Assembly (NCBI RefSeq): GCF_000702665.1 | Contig: NZ_JNJA01000007.1 | Span: 124,001 to 188,000 of the forward strand | DNA length: 64,000 nt | Origin: Solidesulfovibrio alcoholivorans DSM 5433 | GTDB lineage: Bacteria > Desulfobacterota > Desulfovibrionia > Desulfovibrionales > Desulfovibrionaceae | Direction of reading: 5' to 3' | Shown here: piece after piece, positions 54,469-63,381 of the stretch | Layout of the letters: every line of letters starts with the position of its first letter | Numbering within the stretch: the first letter of the stretch is position 1 | Notes under the pieces: model-generated | Told to the model about the DNA's origin: nothing | Database searches by the model: none | What the model saw: the letters and a program-made list of their open reading frames with translations, nothing else | Made by a program: the position numbers and the translations under genes

Positions 54469-55416
54469 CTACCCCGCGGCGGCCCCGGCGCGCAGTTCCC
54501 GCAGCGTCATGCCGCTGGCCGCCACGCGCCACAGCCCAAGCGCCGTCACGGGCAGGTACTGCAACAGGTGCATGGCCAGGGCCACGGCAAAGGCCCGGTC
54601 CCGATCCACGCCGAACCACCCGAGCGCGAGCACCATGGACGCCTCGTACACGCCCATGCCCCCGGGCGCGCCCGGCACGGCGAAGCCAAGCGTGGCCACG
54701 GCGAAAACCGTCAGCACCATGGGCCAGCTCCAGGGCAGCCCGGCCATGAAACAAAGCCCCAGGGCATAGAGGGCGAGATAGGCCGACCAGGCGGCCAGGG
54801 TCCAAAGCCCCAGCGCGCAAAGGAATCGCGGGCGCAGGCTGGCCTGCAACAGCCCCAGCATCTCGGCCGCGAACAACCGCAGCCGCGCGAACGGCACGAG
54901 GCGCAGCAGCGCATGGGCCGCACCCGGGCGCACGCGAAGCAGCCCCAGAAAGCACCACACCCCGCCGACGAGGGCCAGCAGCGGATAGAGCACGAGCCCC
55001 TGACCCAGAAGCGCCGCCACGGCGACGCCGAGGACCAGCAGGGCATTGAGGTCGAAAAACCGTTCCCAGAACACGGCCTCGAACGCCTTGCCGAGCGATG
55101 CCCCGCTTTCCCGGCGCAAATACAAGGCCTTGGCCATCTCGCCCAGGCGCGCCGGCAGCACGTTGTTGAGCGCGAGCCCGATCAGGCAGGCCCAAAGCCC
55201 GGTCAGGGGCCGGATGCTCCCGGACATGAGAAAACGCAGCCGCAGCCCCGGCACGATGGTCATGGCCGGGACCCCGAGCAGGTAGAGCGCCACGGGCACA
55301 GGGCGAAAAGCGGCCAGGGCGCGGCCCAGGCCGGCCAGATCCACGCCCCACAAGGCGTAGGTCATGCAGCCCCCCACCAGCAGCAGGCGCAGGGCCAGGG
55401 AAAAATGCTTGTTCAT
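54469..55416 (-). CDS. Lysylphosphatidylglycerol synthase/UPF0104-type membrane protein
   Basis: A 315-aa polytopic protein with about eight spans. LNNVLPARLGEMAKALYLRR is the family's conserved (P)xRxGE motif, and VPGAPGGMGVYEASM matches the late PGGxGxxE motif. Members without the C-terminal synthetase domain act as flippases or transport helpers for lipid-linked sugars or phospholipids. No glycosyltransferase is adjacent, so the lipid is unknown. ATG 55416 has GGAG four bases upstream. It is convergent with the PilZ gene, with only seven bases between them. Confidence 0.83.
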   Translation of the reverse strand: MNKHFSLALRLLLVGGCMTYALWGVDLAGLGRALAAFRPVPVALYLLGVPAMTIVPGLRLRFLMSGSIRPLTGLWACLIGLALNNVLPARLGEMAKALYLRRESGASLGKAFEAVFWERFFDLNALLVLGVAVAALLGQGLVLYPLLALVGGVWCFLGLLRVRPGAAHALLRLVPFARLRLFAAEMLGLLQASLRPRFLCALGLWTLAAWSAYLALYALGLCFMAGLPWSWPMVLTVFAVATLGFAVPGAPGGMGVYEASMVLALGWFGVDRDRAFAVALAMHLLQYLPVTALGLWRVAASGMTLRELRAGAAAG

Positions 55417-55488
55417 CGTCTCCGCCAAGGAAAAAGGCCATGGGAACGTCTTCCCATGGCCTTTTTCCCGGTGCGAATCAAGCGCGGC

Positions 55489-55776
55489 TCATTTCTTGGG
55501 CAAGGAGGCGTAGTAGGCGGCGAGGTCGGCGATATTTTCCGGGGACTGCTTCTGCATGATGGCGACCATGGCCTTGTTCTCGCCCTTGCCATCCTTGAAG
55601 GCCTGCATCTTGGCCGTGAGCGTCGCGGCGTCCACGCCGTTGAGGTCGCCCTTGCTCTTATGGCAGGCGCAACCCTTGGCCAGGGCCTCTCCCTTGGCCG
55701 CGTCGCCGGCCGCTCCGGCGGCCACGGCCACGGCACAGAAAACCAGCGCGAAAAAAACCGTTCCGATACGTTTCAT
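55489..55776 (-). CDS. Small class I cytochrome c-like protein with a CXCH motif
   Basis: A 95-aa periplasmic protein with a signal peptide (about 1-22). Its overall pattern matches small class I cytochromes c (c553 type): GEALAKGC...CH near the N-terminus, a methionine-rich middle (KMQAFKDGKGENKAMVAIM) for the axial Met, and NIADLAAYYASL as the C-terminal helix. The heme-binding site reads C-A-C-H, one residue shorter than CxxCH. The codons are TGC GCC TGC CAT, so a single GCC codon may have been lost from a GCC repeat. Standard attachment would need both cysteines spaced by two residues. Either an atypical single-bond heme or a non-heme protein is possible. Confidence 0.75.
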   Translation of the reverse strand: MKRIGTVFFALVFCAVAVAAGAAGDAAKGEALAKGCACHKSKGDLNGVDAATLTAKMQAFKDGKGENKAMVAIMQKQSPENIADLAAYYASLPKK

Positions 55777-55975
55777 GGCATCTCCTTGGCGTCTCCAGCG
55801 GTGCATCCCGTCGCCCCACGGCGGCGAAGCCAGGGAACATGCATATCCCACGGGGAAAAAAATGCAATCCTCTCCATCGGGTTCTCTTGCGTTTCAGAAA
55901 TTTTTGTTGCAATTCACCCTGCCCAAGGTAACCTCTCCAGTCGAGGACATCCGTTTTCGCAAAAGGAATACCGCA

Positions 55976-56779
55976 ATGTCGTCCCGCCCCCTTCTGGCCG
56001 TCGCCGCCGCCCTGCTGCTGTTCGCCTGCGCTCCCGCTTCCTCGGACAAGGCCCTGCGCGAGACCCTGCGGGAACATCCCGACATGGTTCTCGACGCCCT
56101 GAGCCAACGCAAGCCCGAACTCTTCGCACTGGTGGTGCAGGGACAACAGGAAGGCCAGGACGCCGCACGGGAAGCCAAACAGGCCGAGGAGCTCAAAAAG
56201 CCCCTGACCCCGGCCGTGGACCCGGCCCGGGCGTTGCGCGGTCCGGCCGACGCGGACACCCTGGTCGTGGTCTACTCCGACTTCCTGTGCCCCTACTGCG
56301 CCCAGGGAGCCAAGACGCTCAAGGAATTCATGGCCCGCCACCCGGATTCCGTGAAGGTGCTTTTCAAGCACTACGCCACGGACGACCTGTCCCGGCAGGC
56401 GGCGCTGGTCTACGAGGCCCTGGCCGCCCAGGACCCGCAGCTCGCCTTCGCCTTCCACGACGCGGCTTTCGAGGCCCAGCGCGAGATCGAACAGGCCGGC
56501 GAGCCGGCGCTGTACGCGCTGGCCATCAAGCTCGGGGCCAATGTGCCGCGGCTCAAGAAGGACCTCAAGAACCCGGCCCTGGCCAAGCGCATCGACGACG
56601 ACGTGGCCGAGGCCCGCTCCTTCGGCATCGAGGGGACGCCGACGTTCGTCATAAACGGCGTGTCCGTGCGCGGCGCGGCCCCGCTCGGAGAGTTCGAGGA
56701 CGTCCTGCGCCAGGTGGCCAGGAACAGCGGCGGCCAGGAAGCGCCCTGCGACACCTGCAACAAAAAGAAGAAACCCTAG
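55976..56779 (+). CDS. DsbA-family thioredoxin-like lipoprotein
   Basis: The 267-aa product has a lipoprotein signal (LLLFAC, Cys 18), an N-terminal helical part, then a thioredoxin-fold domain. The active site is DFLCPYC (about 103-109), the cis-Pro is in EGTPTFVING, and the inserted helical domain is of DsbA/BdbD type. It is anchored in the cell envelope and likely oxidises or isomerises disulfides, or serves c-type cytochrome maturation. A second cysteine pair (CDTC) lies near the C-terminus, which could relay electrons. ATG 55976 follows AAAAGGA. It is divergent from the cytochrome gene. Confidence 0.85.
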   Translation: MSSRPLLAVAAALLLFACAPASSDKALRETLREHPDMVLDALSQRKPELFALVVQGQQEGQDAAREAKQAEELKKPLTPAVDPARALRGPADADTLVVVYSDFLCPYCAQGAKTLKEFMARHPDSVKVLFKHYATDDLSRQAALVYEALAAQDPQLAFAFHDAAFEAQREIEQAGEPALYALAIKLGANVPRLKKDLKNPALAKRIDDDVAEARSFGIEGTPTFVINGVSVRGAAPLGEFEDVLRQVARNSGGQEAPCDTCNKKKKP

Positions 56780-56817
56780 GGCCAAGGCCCCTTCCGACGC
56801 CGAGGTCGAACACCGCC

Positions 56818-57369
56818 ATGCCCACCATCCTGCGCATTCTGGCCCTTGGGGCGTTTTTCGCCATGGCCCCCGTTCTCTGCCTGCCCCCCCCGGCCGTGGC
56901 CGACGAACCCAGCCGGCCGGCCAGCCAGGAGATCGACGAGGCCACTCTCGTGGCCATGATGGACGACGTCATCAAGTATTACGACGAGACGCGGCCGTCG
57001 GAAGGCCGTATCCTCGAACTGCTGCCGGCCTACGAAAAAAACAAGGACAGCCAGGAATACAAGAAACTGCGCTTCCTCTTCGACACGCACCAGAAGGTCA
57101 CGACCAGCCTCAACAACCTGATCGACGTCCTCTACATCTCGCTCAAGCACGGCAACTACGACGACGAGGAACTCAACAACTACCTCTACAACCGCTGCAA
57201 GAACATCATCACTTTCTTAAACAACATGGTCTACTTCCTGACCGCCCGCAACCAGGAAATGGAGTTGTCCCCGTCCGTGGACGTGCAGCGTCTCTACGAA
57301 AGCTACCTGGTGCGCCTGACCACCCTGCTCTACGAGCTCAACAAGCTCCTGGCCCATTTCCACAAATAG
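56818..57369 (+). CDS. Exported helical protein of unknown function
   Basis: The 183-aa product has a signal peptide (cleavage near AVADE). The mature part is predicted to be almost entirely helical, rich in Tyr, Leu, Asn and charged residues (for example YKKLRFLFDTHQKV, NNLIDVLYISLKHG, RLYESYLVRLTTLLYEL). I do not recognise a family. It lies 38 bases after the DsbA-like gene and before a terminator, so the two are probably co-transcribed. A single Cys in the mature part makes it a conceivable DsbA-like client, which is speculation. The ribosome-binding site is weak (GAGG about 15 bases upstream). Confidence 0.65.
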   Translation: MPTILRILALGAFFAMAPVLCLPPPAVADEPSRPASQEIDEATLVAMMDDVIKYYDETRPSEGRILELLPAYEKNKDSQEYKKLRFLFDTHQKVTTSLNNLIDVLYISLKHGNYDDEELNNYLYNRCKNIITFLNNMVYFLTARNQEMELSPSVDVQRLYESYLVRLTTLLYELNKLLAHFHK

Positions 57370-57382
57370 GCCGCCCGCCTGC

Positions 57383-57425
57383 GCCTGAAGGCGGCGTCTT
57401 GACAGCCGCCGGAGGCTTTTTATTT
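57383..57425 (+). terminator. Intrinsic terminator after the helical-protein gene
   Basis: GCCT and GGCGGC (57383-57395) pair with GCCGCC and AGGC (57405-57416), followed by TTTTTATTT. Confidence 0.8.
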
Positions 57426-57474
57426 CTGGGGAAGCGCCCGGCGCACAAGGAAGCGCGGCGCGGGAGGCGGAACC

Positions 57475-57741
57475 ATGGCCAACGGCTGGGCCGGCGACGG
57501 CGCGGTGCAGGATCAGATCGCCCATTCCATCGCGGACGAGGTGTCGCGCATCCGCAGCCTGCTGCCGCAGGGCGAGGGCTGCGACACGTGTGAGGCGTGC
57601 GGCGAGACAATTCCCCTGGCGCGGCGCAAGGCGCTGCCCGGCGTGCGCCTGTGCGTGGCCTGCCAGCAGGAACGCGACAAGGAACAGACCGCCGCTTCCC
57701 CCTACAACCGCCGGGGCAACAAGGACAGCCAGCTGCGCTGA
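57475..57741 (+). CDS. DksA/TraR-type C4 zinc-finger protein
   Basis: An 88-aa cytoplasmic protein of the small DksA/TraR group. Its four-cysteine zinc finger is formed by CEACGE (about 40-45) and CVACQ (about 61-65), with the RRKALPGVRLC segment between them typical of the family. A short helix precedes the finger. Such proteins enter the RNA polymerase secondary channel and tune transcription; members this short resemble TraR or YbiI rather than full DksA (about 150 aa). ATG 57475 is preceded by GGGAGG. It is convergent with the SPOR-domain gene. Confidence 0.85.
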   Translation: MANGWAGDGAVQDQIAHSIADEVSRIRSLLPQGEGCDTCEACGETIPLARRKALPGVRLCVACQQERDKEQTAASPYNRRGNKDSQLR

Positions 57742-57825
57742 TGCCGCGCGCCTGGATCTTCCTCTCCTTCAGGAAAAGGAACGCGTGAGCGCCGGCTTCG
57801 CAGCCGCGGCGCGAGGGCTGCTGCG

Positions 57826-59076
57826 TCAATGGCAGCGCAGGCCAGCGGCCACGCCCGGCGCGACCTCGAACAGAAGTGGCGAAACGCCGGCAGCCGCGCG
57901 CACCTCGTTTCGGGCCGCAAGCGCGGCCCGGCGCTCGCCGTAACGTCCGGCCAGCACCCGATACCGCTTCGTCTTCCCCTGCCCTTCCTCGACCAGGCAG
58001 GCCGGAATGCCCCTGCCGCGCAGCTTCGCGGCCTGCCCCTGCGCATTGGCGGCATCGGCGAAAAGCCCGGTCTGCAAGGCCACGAACCCCTTGGGCGCAT
58101 CCTTGCCCTTCCCCTTTCCCGCCGGCTCCTTGGCTGCTACAGCGGCAGGCTTTGGCGTGGCAGGGACAGGCGAGCCGGCCTTTGGCACAGGCGACGCGAC
58201 CGTCTTCCCGGCCGCGGATGTCTTTTGGGGTGCCTCCGACGGCGCAGCCGAGGCCGGAGCCTTTTGCGCGATCGCCGGCGCTTGCGGCGTTGCCGCCTGA
58301 TCGGGCGCGGCAGCGCGTGGCGCCAACGCCTTTGCCGACGCCGGGGGGGGCGGCGGCGCGACAGGTGCGGGCATTGCTTCCGGCGCAGCTTCGGGCGCGG
58401 GTTCCGTCTGCGCCTGCTCCCCTGCGTCTGAAGTCGCGGCGGCAGTGACGTCGGGCGTCGCGGCGGCTGTCGGGGCAAGTTCGGGGGCGGCCTGTTGCGG
58501 CTGTGCGGCCGCCGCGACGCCTATGGCTGCGCGCACGGCGAACGGCGCCGCGTCGGTATCGGCGCCCGTAGCGGCGGGCTCCGGCATGACGAAGGTTTGC
58601 GACGCAACGGGCGCATCGCCGTCGAAAAGCTCGAGCTGCCACGCTCCGGGCGCGGCCGCGCCGGGCGGGAAAAAGGCATAGGTCACGGCGGCGGGCTCGC
58701 CGCGGCGCGCGGGGACGAACCAGCGATCGACAACCGGCGCGCCGTCCGTCCCGGACGGGCGCGTGAGCCGCGCCTCGAGGAACAGGGGCGCGCCGCCGGC
58801 CTTGCCCGGTGGTACGAAGCGACAGCCGAGGCCCTTGTCCGCAGGGGAAAGGCTCTCTCCCGGGCGCAGGGCCTTGTCTCCGGGCCATGGCTCCCCAGGT
58901 CCCGGCGCGACGGACAGGCCGCCGCAGAGCGCAAACCCGGCGTCGCCCCGCTGCGGTGCGGCCGGGACGGGCAACGGCGGGGAAGCCTGCGCGGCGGGAA
59001 GCGTGCGGGGCAGGGCCAGGGCGGCCAGGATCAGGCAGGCCGCCAGGGCGCGGCAGGCGTGAGTGCGTACGGGCAT
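57826..59076 (-). CDS. SPOR domain-containing exported protein
   Basis: A 416-aa protein with an N-terminal export segment (LAACLILAALALP, cleavage near PAAQA). A globular beta-rich region follows (about 40-145, with WFVPARRG and PGAWQLELFDG). A long Ala/Pro-rich low-complexity linker (about 150-330) leads to a C-terminal SPOR domain (about 335-410, FVALQTGLFADAANAQGQAA and RYRVLAGRYGERRAA). SPOR domains bind denuded peptidoglycan at division sites, so the linker may span the periplasm. ATG 59076 is chosen; an upstream TTG at 59100 would overlap the TPR gene. It is last in a leftward signalling operon. Confidence 0.82.
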   Translation of the reverse strand: MPVRTHACRALAACLILAALALPRTLPAAQASPPLPVPAAPQRGDAGFALCGGLSVAPGPGEPWPGDKALRPGESLSPADKGLGCRFVPPGKAGGAPLFLEARLTRPSGTDGAPVVDRWFVPARRGEPAAVTYAFFPPGAAAPGAWQLELFDGDAPVASQTFVMPEPAATGADTDAAPFAVRAAIGVAAAAQPQQAAPELAPTAAATPDVTAAATSDAGEQAQTEPAPEAAPEAMPAPVAPPPPPASAKALAPRAAAPDQAATPQAPAIAQKAPASAAPSEAPQKTSAAGKTVASPVPKAGSPVPATPKPAAVAAKEPAGKGKGKDAPKGFVALQTGLFADAANAQGQAAKLRGRGIPACLVEEGQGKTKRYRVLAGRYGERRAALAARNEVRAAAGVSPLLFEVAPGVAAGLRCH

Positions 59077-59089
59077 GGCAAAGGCGGCG

Positions 59090-60457
59090 TCACTCGGCAA
59101 GGTGCTCGAGCAGCCGTCTGGCCGCTTCGTAGCCGGGCTCGATTTCCAGGGAAATGTTCAGGAACTTTCGCGCTTCGCCCAGATTGCGGCAGCGGTGGTA
59201 GGCCGTCGCGATGTTGTAGCCCACGGACGGGGCCTGCCGGGCGAGATTGGGGTCCACGGCCAGGGCCTTCTCGAAATGGTCCAGGGCGATGTCGTACTGC
59301 CTGCCTTCGGCGTGGGCCACGCCGATGTTGTAAAGCAGGCCGGCGTCGCCCGGAGCGATCTCCAGGGCCTTGCGGTAGTTGTCCACGGCCTGCTGCCACA
59401 GGCCCTGGCGGCGCAGCAGGATGCCCCGGTCGTTGAACATCCACAGGTCGGCCTTGCCGAGCGCCCCGCCCTTGGCTTCGATGGCCTCGGTGACGAAGCG
59501 CAGGGCCATGTCCTGGTCCTTGTCGCCGATGGCCCGGGCGATCTCCATGAGCGAATCGCTGACCATGTCCGAGGCGACCCGTGTGACCACGCGCCGGGCC
59601 TCCTCGAAATACGTCTTCGCCTTGTCCGTGTCGCCGCTGGCGAGGTACATGCCGCCGATCTCCACCTTGCGCTCGAAATTGAGCGGCGAAAGCGTGTCCA
59701 GGCGGCTTAAGTAGGCCAGGCGCTTGTCGCTCTCCCCGGATTCGCGGCAGAGGTCCACGAGCTTTTTGAGCGGCTCGATAAAGAGCTTCTCCGCCTTTGC
59801 CGCGGCCAGGTAGTGCTTTTCCGCGGCGGCGTAATCGCCGCGCTTGAGCGATGCGTCGCCCATGAGCAGATGGCACTTGAGGCTGTCGGGCTTGATCTCG
59901 AAGGCCTTGGCCGTGATCCGCTCGGCCTGGTCCAGGTCGCCGGCGGCGATGAGCTCCGCCGCCCGGTCGAGCAGGACGCCAAGCTGGTTGTTGGGCTTGA
60001 TGGCGAAGGCGATCTTTTCGATGAGGGCGTTGGCCGAAATGGGCTTGGTGATGATGCTGTCGGCCCCGATCTCGTGGGTGAGGACGAGCTCGTCGCGGGA
60101 CATCTCGGTGCTGACCACGATGATGCGCACCCGGTCGCCATAGAAGGTCTTAAGCACCTTGACGGGCTTGATGCAGGCGGCCTTGCGGATGCGCCGCTCG
60201 ACGAAAAGCACAAGTGGCGCGGGCGCGCGCCCCACCGCCTTGTTGACGAACGCCACCAGCGCGTCGTAGCCGGCGGTTTCGCGAAAGGCGGTCTTGACGT
60301 CGATACGCAGCCCGCCCAGGGTGAACTTCACCATGCGGGCGAAGCTCTCGTCGTCCGTGGCCGCCGCGGCCATGCCGCCCTCGGTGAAATAATCGAGGAC
60401 GATGCGCTCGTATTTCTTGGCCGTCTGCTCGGCCCGGACTCGCATGATATTCGACAT
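59090..60457 (-). CDS. Pseudo-receiver / tetratricopeptide repeat protein
   Basis: A 455-aa cytoplasmic protein. Residues about 30-160 have the layout of a response-regulator receiver (late strand RIIVVSTEMS, then ADSIITKPIS with the conserved Lys). The phospho-acceptor strand reads APLVLFVERR, lacking the Asp, so phosphorylation in the usual way is unlikely. About seven TPR motifs follow to the C-terminus (for example WQQAVDNYRKALEIAPGDAGLLYNIG and YDIALDHFEKALAVDP), a protein-protein scaffold. It lies 17 bases after the REC/HD-GYP-like gene, in one operon with a histidine kinase. ATG 60457 is chosen; GTG 60478 would overlap the upstream gene. Confidence 0.78.
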   Translation of the reverse strand: MSNIMRVRAEQTAKKYERIVLDYFTEGGMAAAATDDESFARMVKFTLGGLRIDVKTAFRETAGYDALVAFVNKAVGRAPAPLVLFVERRIRKAACIKPVKVLKTFYGDRVRIIVVSTEMSRDELVLTHEIGADSIITKPISANALIEKIAFAIKPNNQLGVLLDRAAELIAAGDLDQAERITAKAFEIKPDSLKCHLLMGDASLKRGDYAAAEKHYLAAAKAEKLFIEPLKKLVDLCRESGESDKRLAYLSRLDTLSPLNFERKVEIGGMYLASGDTDKAKTYFEEARRVVTRVASDMVSDSLMEIARAIGDKDQDMALRFVTEAIEAKGGALGKADLWMFNDRGILLRRQGLWQQAVDNYRKALEIAPGDAGLLYNIGVAHAEGRQYDIALDHFEKALAVDPNLARQAPSVGYNIATAYHRCRNLGEARKFLNISLEIEPGYEAARRLLEHLAE

Positions 60458-60474
60458 GACCCCGTCCGCTCCCC

Positions 60475-61686
60475 TCACGCGCCGCCCGATGCGCCGCGCA
60501 CCCGGCGCAGCAGCGCCAAAAGCTCGGGATCGACGATGCCGAGCCCGGATTCCTCATTGGCCGGGGCCAGCACCCGAAGCGGCGCGGGGCAGCATACGCC
60601 GATCCCGCGCAGGCGCTCGACCAGGCCCGCATCCACGACCTGCCCGGCCACGGCCACTTTTTCACCCGTGCCAAGACAAATGTCCTCTTCCAGGATCATG
60701 CCCGCCGTCAAGCCTGACAACGGCGCTTCGGCGCGCCGGTAGCCCTCGCGGGAACCGGCCAGGAGACCGAGCAGTTCCAGCGCCTTGGGGTCGTACACCC
60801 CTTCCCGGGCCTGCATGGCCGCAAGGGCCTCGTCGCGGCCGACGCCCGACGTGAGCAGCCGGTCGTAGTCGAGGGCGACCTTGAGCAGGCGTGCGCCCAG
60901 AGGAATGGCCGCGCCGCGCGGGCCGTCGTCCTCTCCGGCGAAGGCGCGCTCCTGATGGCGGATGATGTCGGCCACCTCCCCGAGCTTGGGGATATTGGCG
61001 AGCAGATCGGCGCCGATGCCGGGATGGCGGGCGAAAAGCGCGGCCCTGTCCCCGTCCAGGCCACCGTCGGCGCGCAGGGCGGCGAACATGGACTCGGGCA
61101 TGACCACGGCCCCGAGCTGGGACAGCGTGACCGCAAGCTCGATGCGCCAGACATCCGGGGCGTCCAGGCAGCGGGCCATGTCCGTCACCAGCCGCCGGAC
61201 CCGGGCGGCGCGGCCCATGGCTTCGGCGTTTTGCAGGGCGAGCAGGTCCGTGAGCAGCTTGATGATGCCGCGAAGCGCCCCCTTGAGAAAATCCCTTTCC
61301 CCCGTGGCCTGCTGGTAATGGGCGACGCCGGCGGCCAGGGCCTCCTGCATCGTCTCCTCGGCGCAGGGCTTGGCCAGGAAACGGAAGACCTGTCCGACGT
61401 TGATGGCCTCCATGGCCGTTCCCAGGTCGGCGTAGCCGGTGAGCAGGATGCGCGCGCTGTCGGGGCACACCCGGCGCAGGCGGTCGAAAAATTCCAGCCC
61501 GTCGAACCCCGGCATGCGCAGGTCCGAGACGACCACGGCATACGGGCCGCCTTCGGTCACCGCCTCCAGCGCGCGCATGGGCCCCACGGCAATGTCCACG
61601 GCGTACTTGCGCCGCAGCTTGCGCTTGAACGCCGCGGCCATTTCCGCGTCGTCATCGACGAACAAAATTTTGTGCTTCACGCCCAT
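60475..61686 (-). CDS. Response regulator with degenerate HD-GYP-like output domain
   Basis: A 403-aa protein. The receiver (1-125) is intact, with acidic pocket FVDDD (about 9-13), phospho-acceptor in VVSDLRMPGFDG (about 56) and FLAKP. The output region (about 150-330) follows the HD-GYP layout: HPGIGADLL, IIRHQER, IPLGARLLKVALDYDRL. The metal-binding HD is replaced (LSQLG where LxHDIGK is expected) and the GYP triad is missing (DDGPRGAAIP). It is thus unlikely to be a c-di-GMP phosphodiesterase and may bind a partner instead. It is encoded 33 bases after the kinase, its probable partner. Confidence 0.8.
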   Translation of the reverse strand: MGVKHKILFVDDDAEMAAAFKRKLRRKYAVDIAVGPMRALEAVTEGGPYAVVVSDLRMPGFDGLEFFDRLRRVCPDSARILLTGYADLGTAMEAINVGQVFRFLAKPCAEETMQEALAAGVAHYQQATGERDFLKGALRGIIKLLTDLLALQNAEAMGRAARVRRLVTDMARCLDAPDVWRIELAVTLSQLGAVVMPESMFAALRADGGLDGDRAALFARHPGIGADLLANIPKLGEVADIIRHQERAFAGEDDGPRGAAIPLGARLLKVALDYDRLLTSGVGRDEALAAMQAREGVYDPKALELLGLLAGSREGYRRAEAPLSGLTAGMILEEDICLGTGEKVAVAGQVVDAGLVERLRGIGVCCPAPLRVLAPANEESGLGIVDPELLALLRRVRGASGGA

Positions 61687-61719
61687 GCGCCCACATTCCT
61701 TGCTGCCGCGCCCTTCGCG

Positions 61720-63381
61720 TCATGGTTTACGTGCGCCGCCCTCCAGCGGAAAACGGATGAAAAACCGCGCCCCTTCCCCTGGCCTGCTTTGGAAATCGAT
61801 GGCTCCGCCATGGCGGACCATGATGGCGTTGCTGATGGCAAGGCCCTGTCCCGTCCCCTTTCCCGCCGGCTTGGTGGTGAAAAACGGGTCGAACACGCGT
61901 CCGGCATGGGCCGGATCGATGCCCGGCCCGTTGTCGGCCACGATCACCGTCACGGCATCCGGCTCGAGCGCGGTGTCGATGGCGATGCGGCCGCGTTTCC
62001 AGGGCTCCCGTTGCGCCTGCTCCTCGAGCGCCTGGGCGGCGTTGAGGACCACGTTGAGCAAAACCTGGGACACCTCGTGGGGTTGACCATAGACCAAAGG
62101 CAATTCCGGGGCGAGGTTTAATTCCACTTCCGCGGCCTGCTTCCAGGCGTTGCGGGTGATGGTCACGATGTCGCGCACCTGGGCGTTTATATCGAAAAAA
62201 AGCGCCTCGCCCGTGCCGGGATGGGACATCTGGCGCATGGCCGCCACGATCTCGGACACCTGCCGGATGCCCTTGCGGGTGTTGGCGATGGCCAGGGGCA
62301 CCTCCTGGCGCAGGTAGTCCATGTCCAGCTCTCCTTCCAGTTTCCGCACCCGGTCCAGGGCCTCGGCCAGTGCCCGCCTGTCCGGGCCGGGGTCCGACGC
62401 GCTGCCGGCGACGCGCGCGGCCGCGTCGGCGAGCGCCGCCTGGGCGGTCAGGAAGACAAGCAGTTCGCCGAACGCCTCGTCGAGAAACCCCGCATTGTAG
62501 CCTACGTACTGGATGGGGGTGTTGATCTCGTGGGCGATGCCCGTGGCGAGCTGGCCGATGGCCTGCATGCGCCGCTCGTGCAGGGCCTTGAGTTCCCGGG
62601 CCTTGATCTCCGAGAGGTTCTGGCCGAGCAGGAGCACCCCGGCCTCGCCCCGGGGCTCGGGAACGGGATTGACCGTGAGGCCGAGCAGCCGCTCGTCGCC
62701 GCCGGGAAGGCGGCAGCGCACCTCGTCCACGCGCACGGGCTGGAGGGTGCGGCGGCTTTGCGCCACGGCTTCGCGCACGCAATCCCCTTCGAAATCGAGG
62801 CCGACGTCGAAGAAATCCCGACCGGCCACCTGCGCGGAAACCAGGCCGAACACGGCCTCGGCGCTGGCGTTGAAGCGCCGGATGCGGTTGTCGCCGTCAA
62901 GGCTCACCAGGATGGACCGGATGGAGGAGAGCAGCATCTCGATGTCCTGGGTGACCATGGCCATCTCGCGCTCGAAAGCCTGCCGCCGGGTCATGTCGCG
63001 CACGATCTCGGCCAGGCCGATCAGGACGCCCGCCGCGTCGCGCAACGGATGGCAGACGATCTCCAGGCTCCCTTTGCCGCCGCCCAGGCCCGGCACGACG
63101 GCCACGCGGGAGGTCTTTTCGCCCGTGGCCAGGGCCTCGGCGGCGGGACAATCCGCGCAGATGCCTTCCGGGGCGTCCGGGCTTGCCTCGCACGGCTCCC
63201 CGACCGCGAAGGCCCTTGACGGGAAAAGCCCGCGCATGGCCGCATTGACCGCCAGGACGCGGCCCTTGGCATCCAGGAAACATACGCCGACGTCCACGGC
63301 TTCGAAGAAAACGCGGAAAAAAGGCGCCAGGGGATCGGGCGCGCAGGCGGGGGCCTTTTTTCGCGACCGTGCGCGGCTCAT
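61720..63381 (-). CDS. PAS-domain sensor histidine kinase
   Basis: A 553-aa cytoplasmic kinase without membrane spans. Two PAS domains (about 25-150, with a Cys pair in EGICADCPA, and 160-280) precede the HisKA domain with AIGQLATGIAHEINTPIQYV (phospho-His in AHEIN). The HATPase domain has an N-box NVVLNAAQAL, G1 VADNGPGID, an F-box VFDPFFTTK and G2 GTGQGLAIS. It is fully equipped for autophosphorylation and should signal to the response regulator encoded next. The ATG overlaps the upstream stop (ATGA). The cysteine-bearing PAS domain could sense redox or a metal cluster, which is inference. Confidence 0.88.
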   Translation of the reverse strand: MSRARSRKKAPACAPDPLAPFFRVFFEAVDVGVCFLDAKGRVLAVNAAMRGLFPSRAFAVGEPCEASPDAPEGICADCPAAEALATGEKTSRVAVVPGLGGGKGSLEIVCHPLRDAAGVLIGLAEIVRDMTRRQAFEREMAMVTQDIEMLLSSIRSILVSLDGDNRIRRFNASAEAVFGLVSAQVAGRDFFDVGLDFEGDCVREAVAQSRRTLQPVRVDEVRCRLPGGDERLLGLTVNPVPEPRGEAGVLLLGQNLSEIKARELKALHERRMQAIGQLATGIAHEINTPIQYVGYNAGFLDEAFGELLVFLTAQAALADAAARVAGSASDPGPDRRALAEALDRVRKLEGELDMDYLRQEVPLAIANTRKGIRQVSEIVAAMRQMSHPGTGEALFFDINAQVRDIVTITRNAWKQAAEVELNLAPELPLVYGQPHEVSQVLLNVVLNAAQALEEQAQREPWKRGRIAIDTALEPDAVTVIVADNGPGIDPAHAGRVFDPFFTTKPAGKGTGQGLAISNAIMVRHGGAIDFQSRPGEGARFFIRFPLEGGARKP

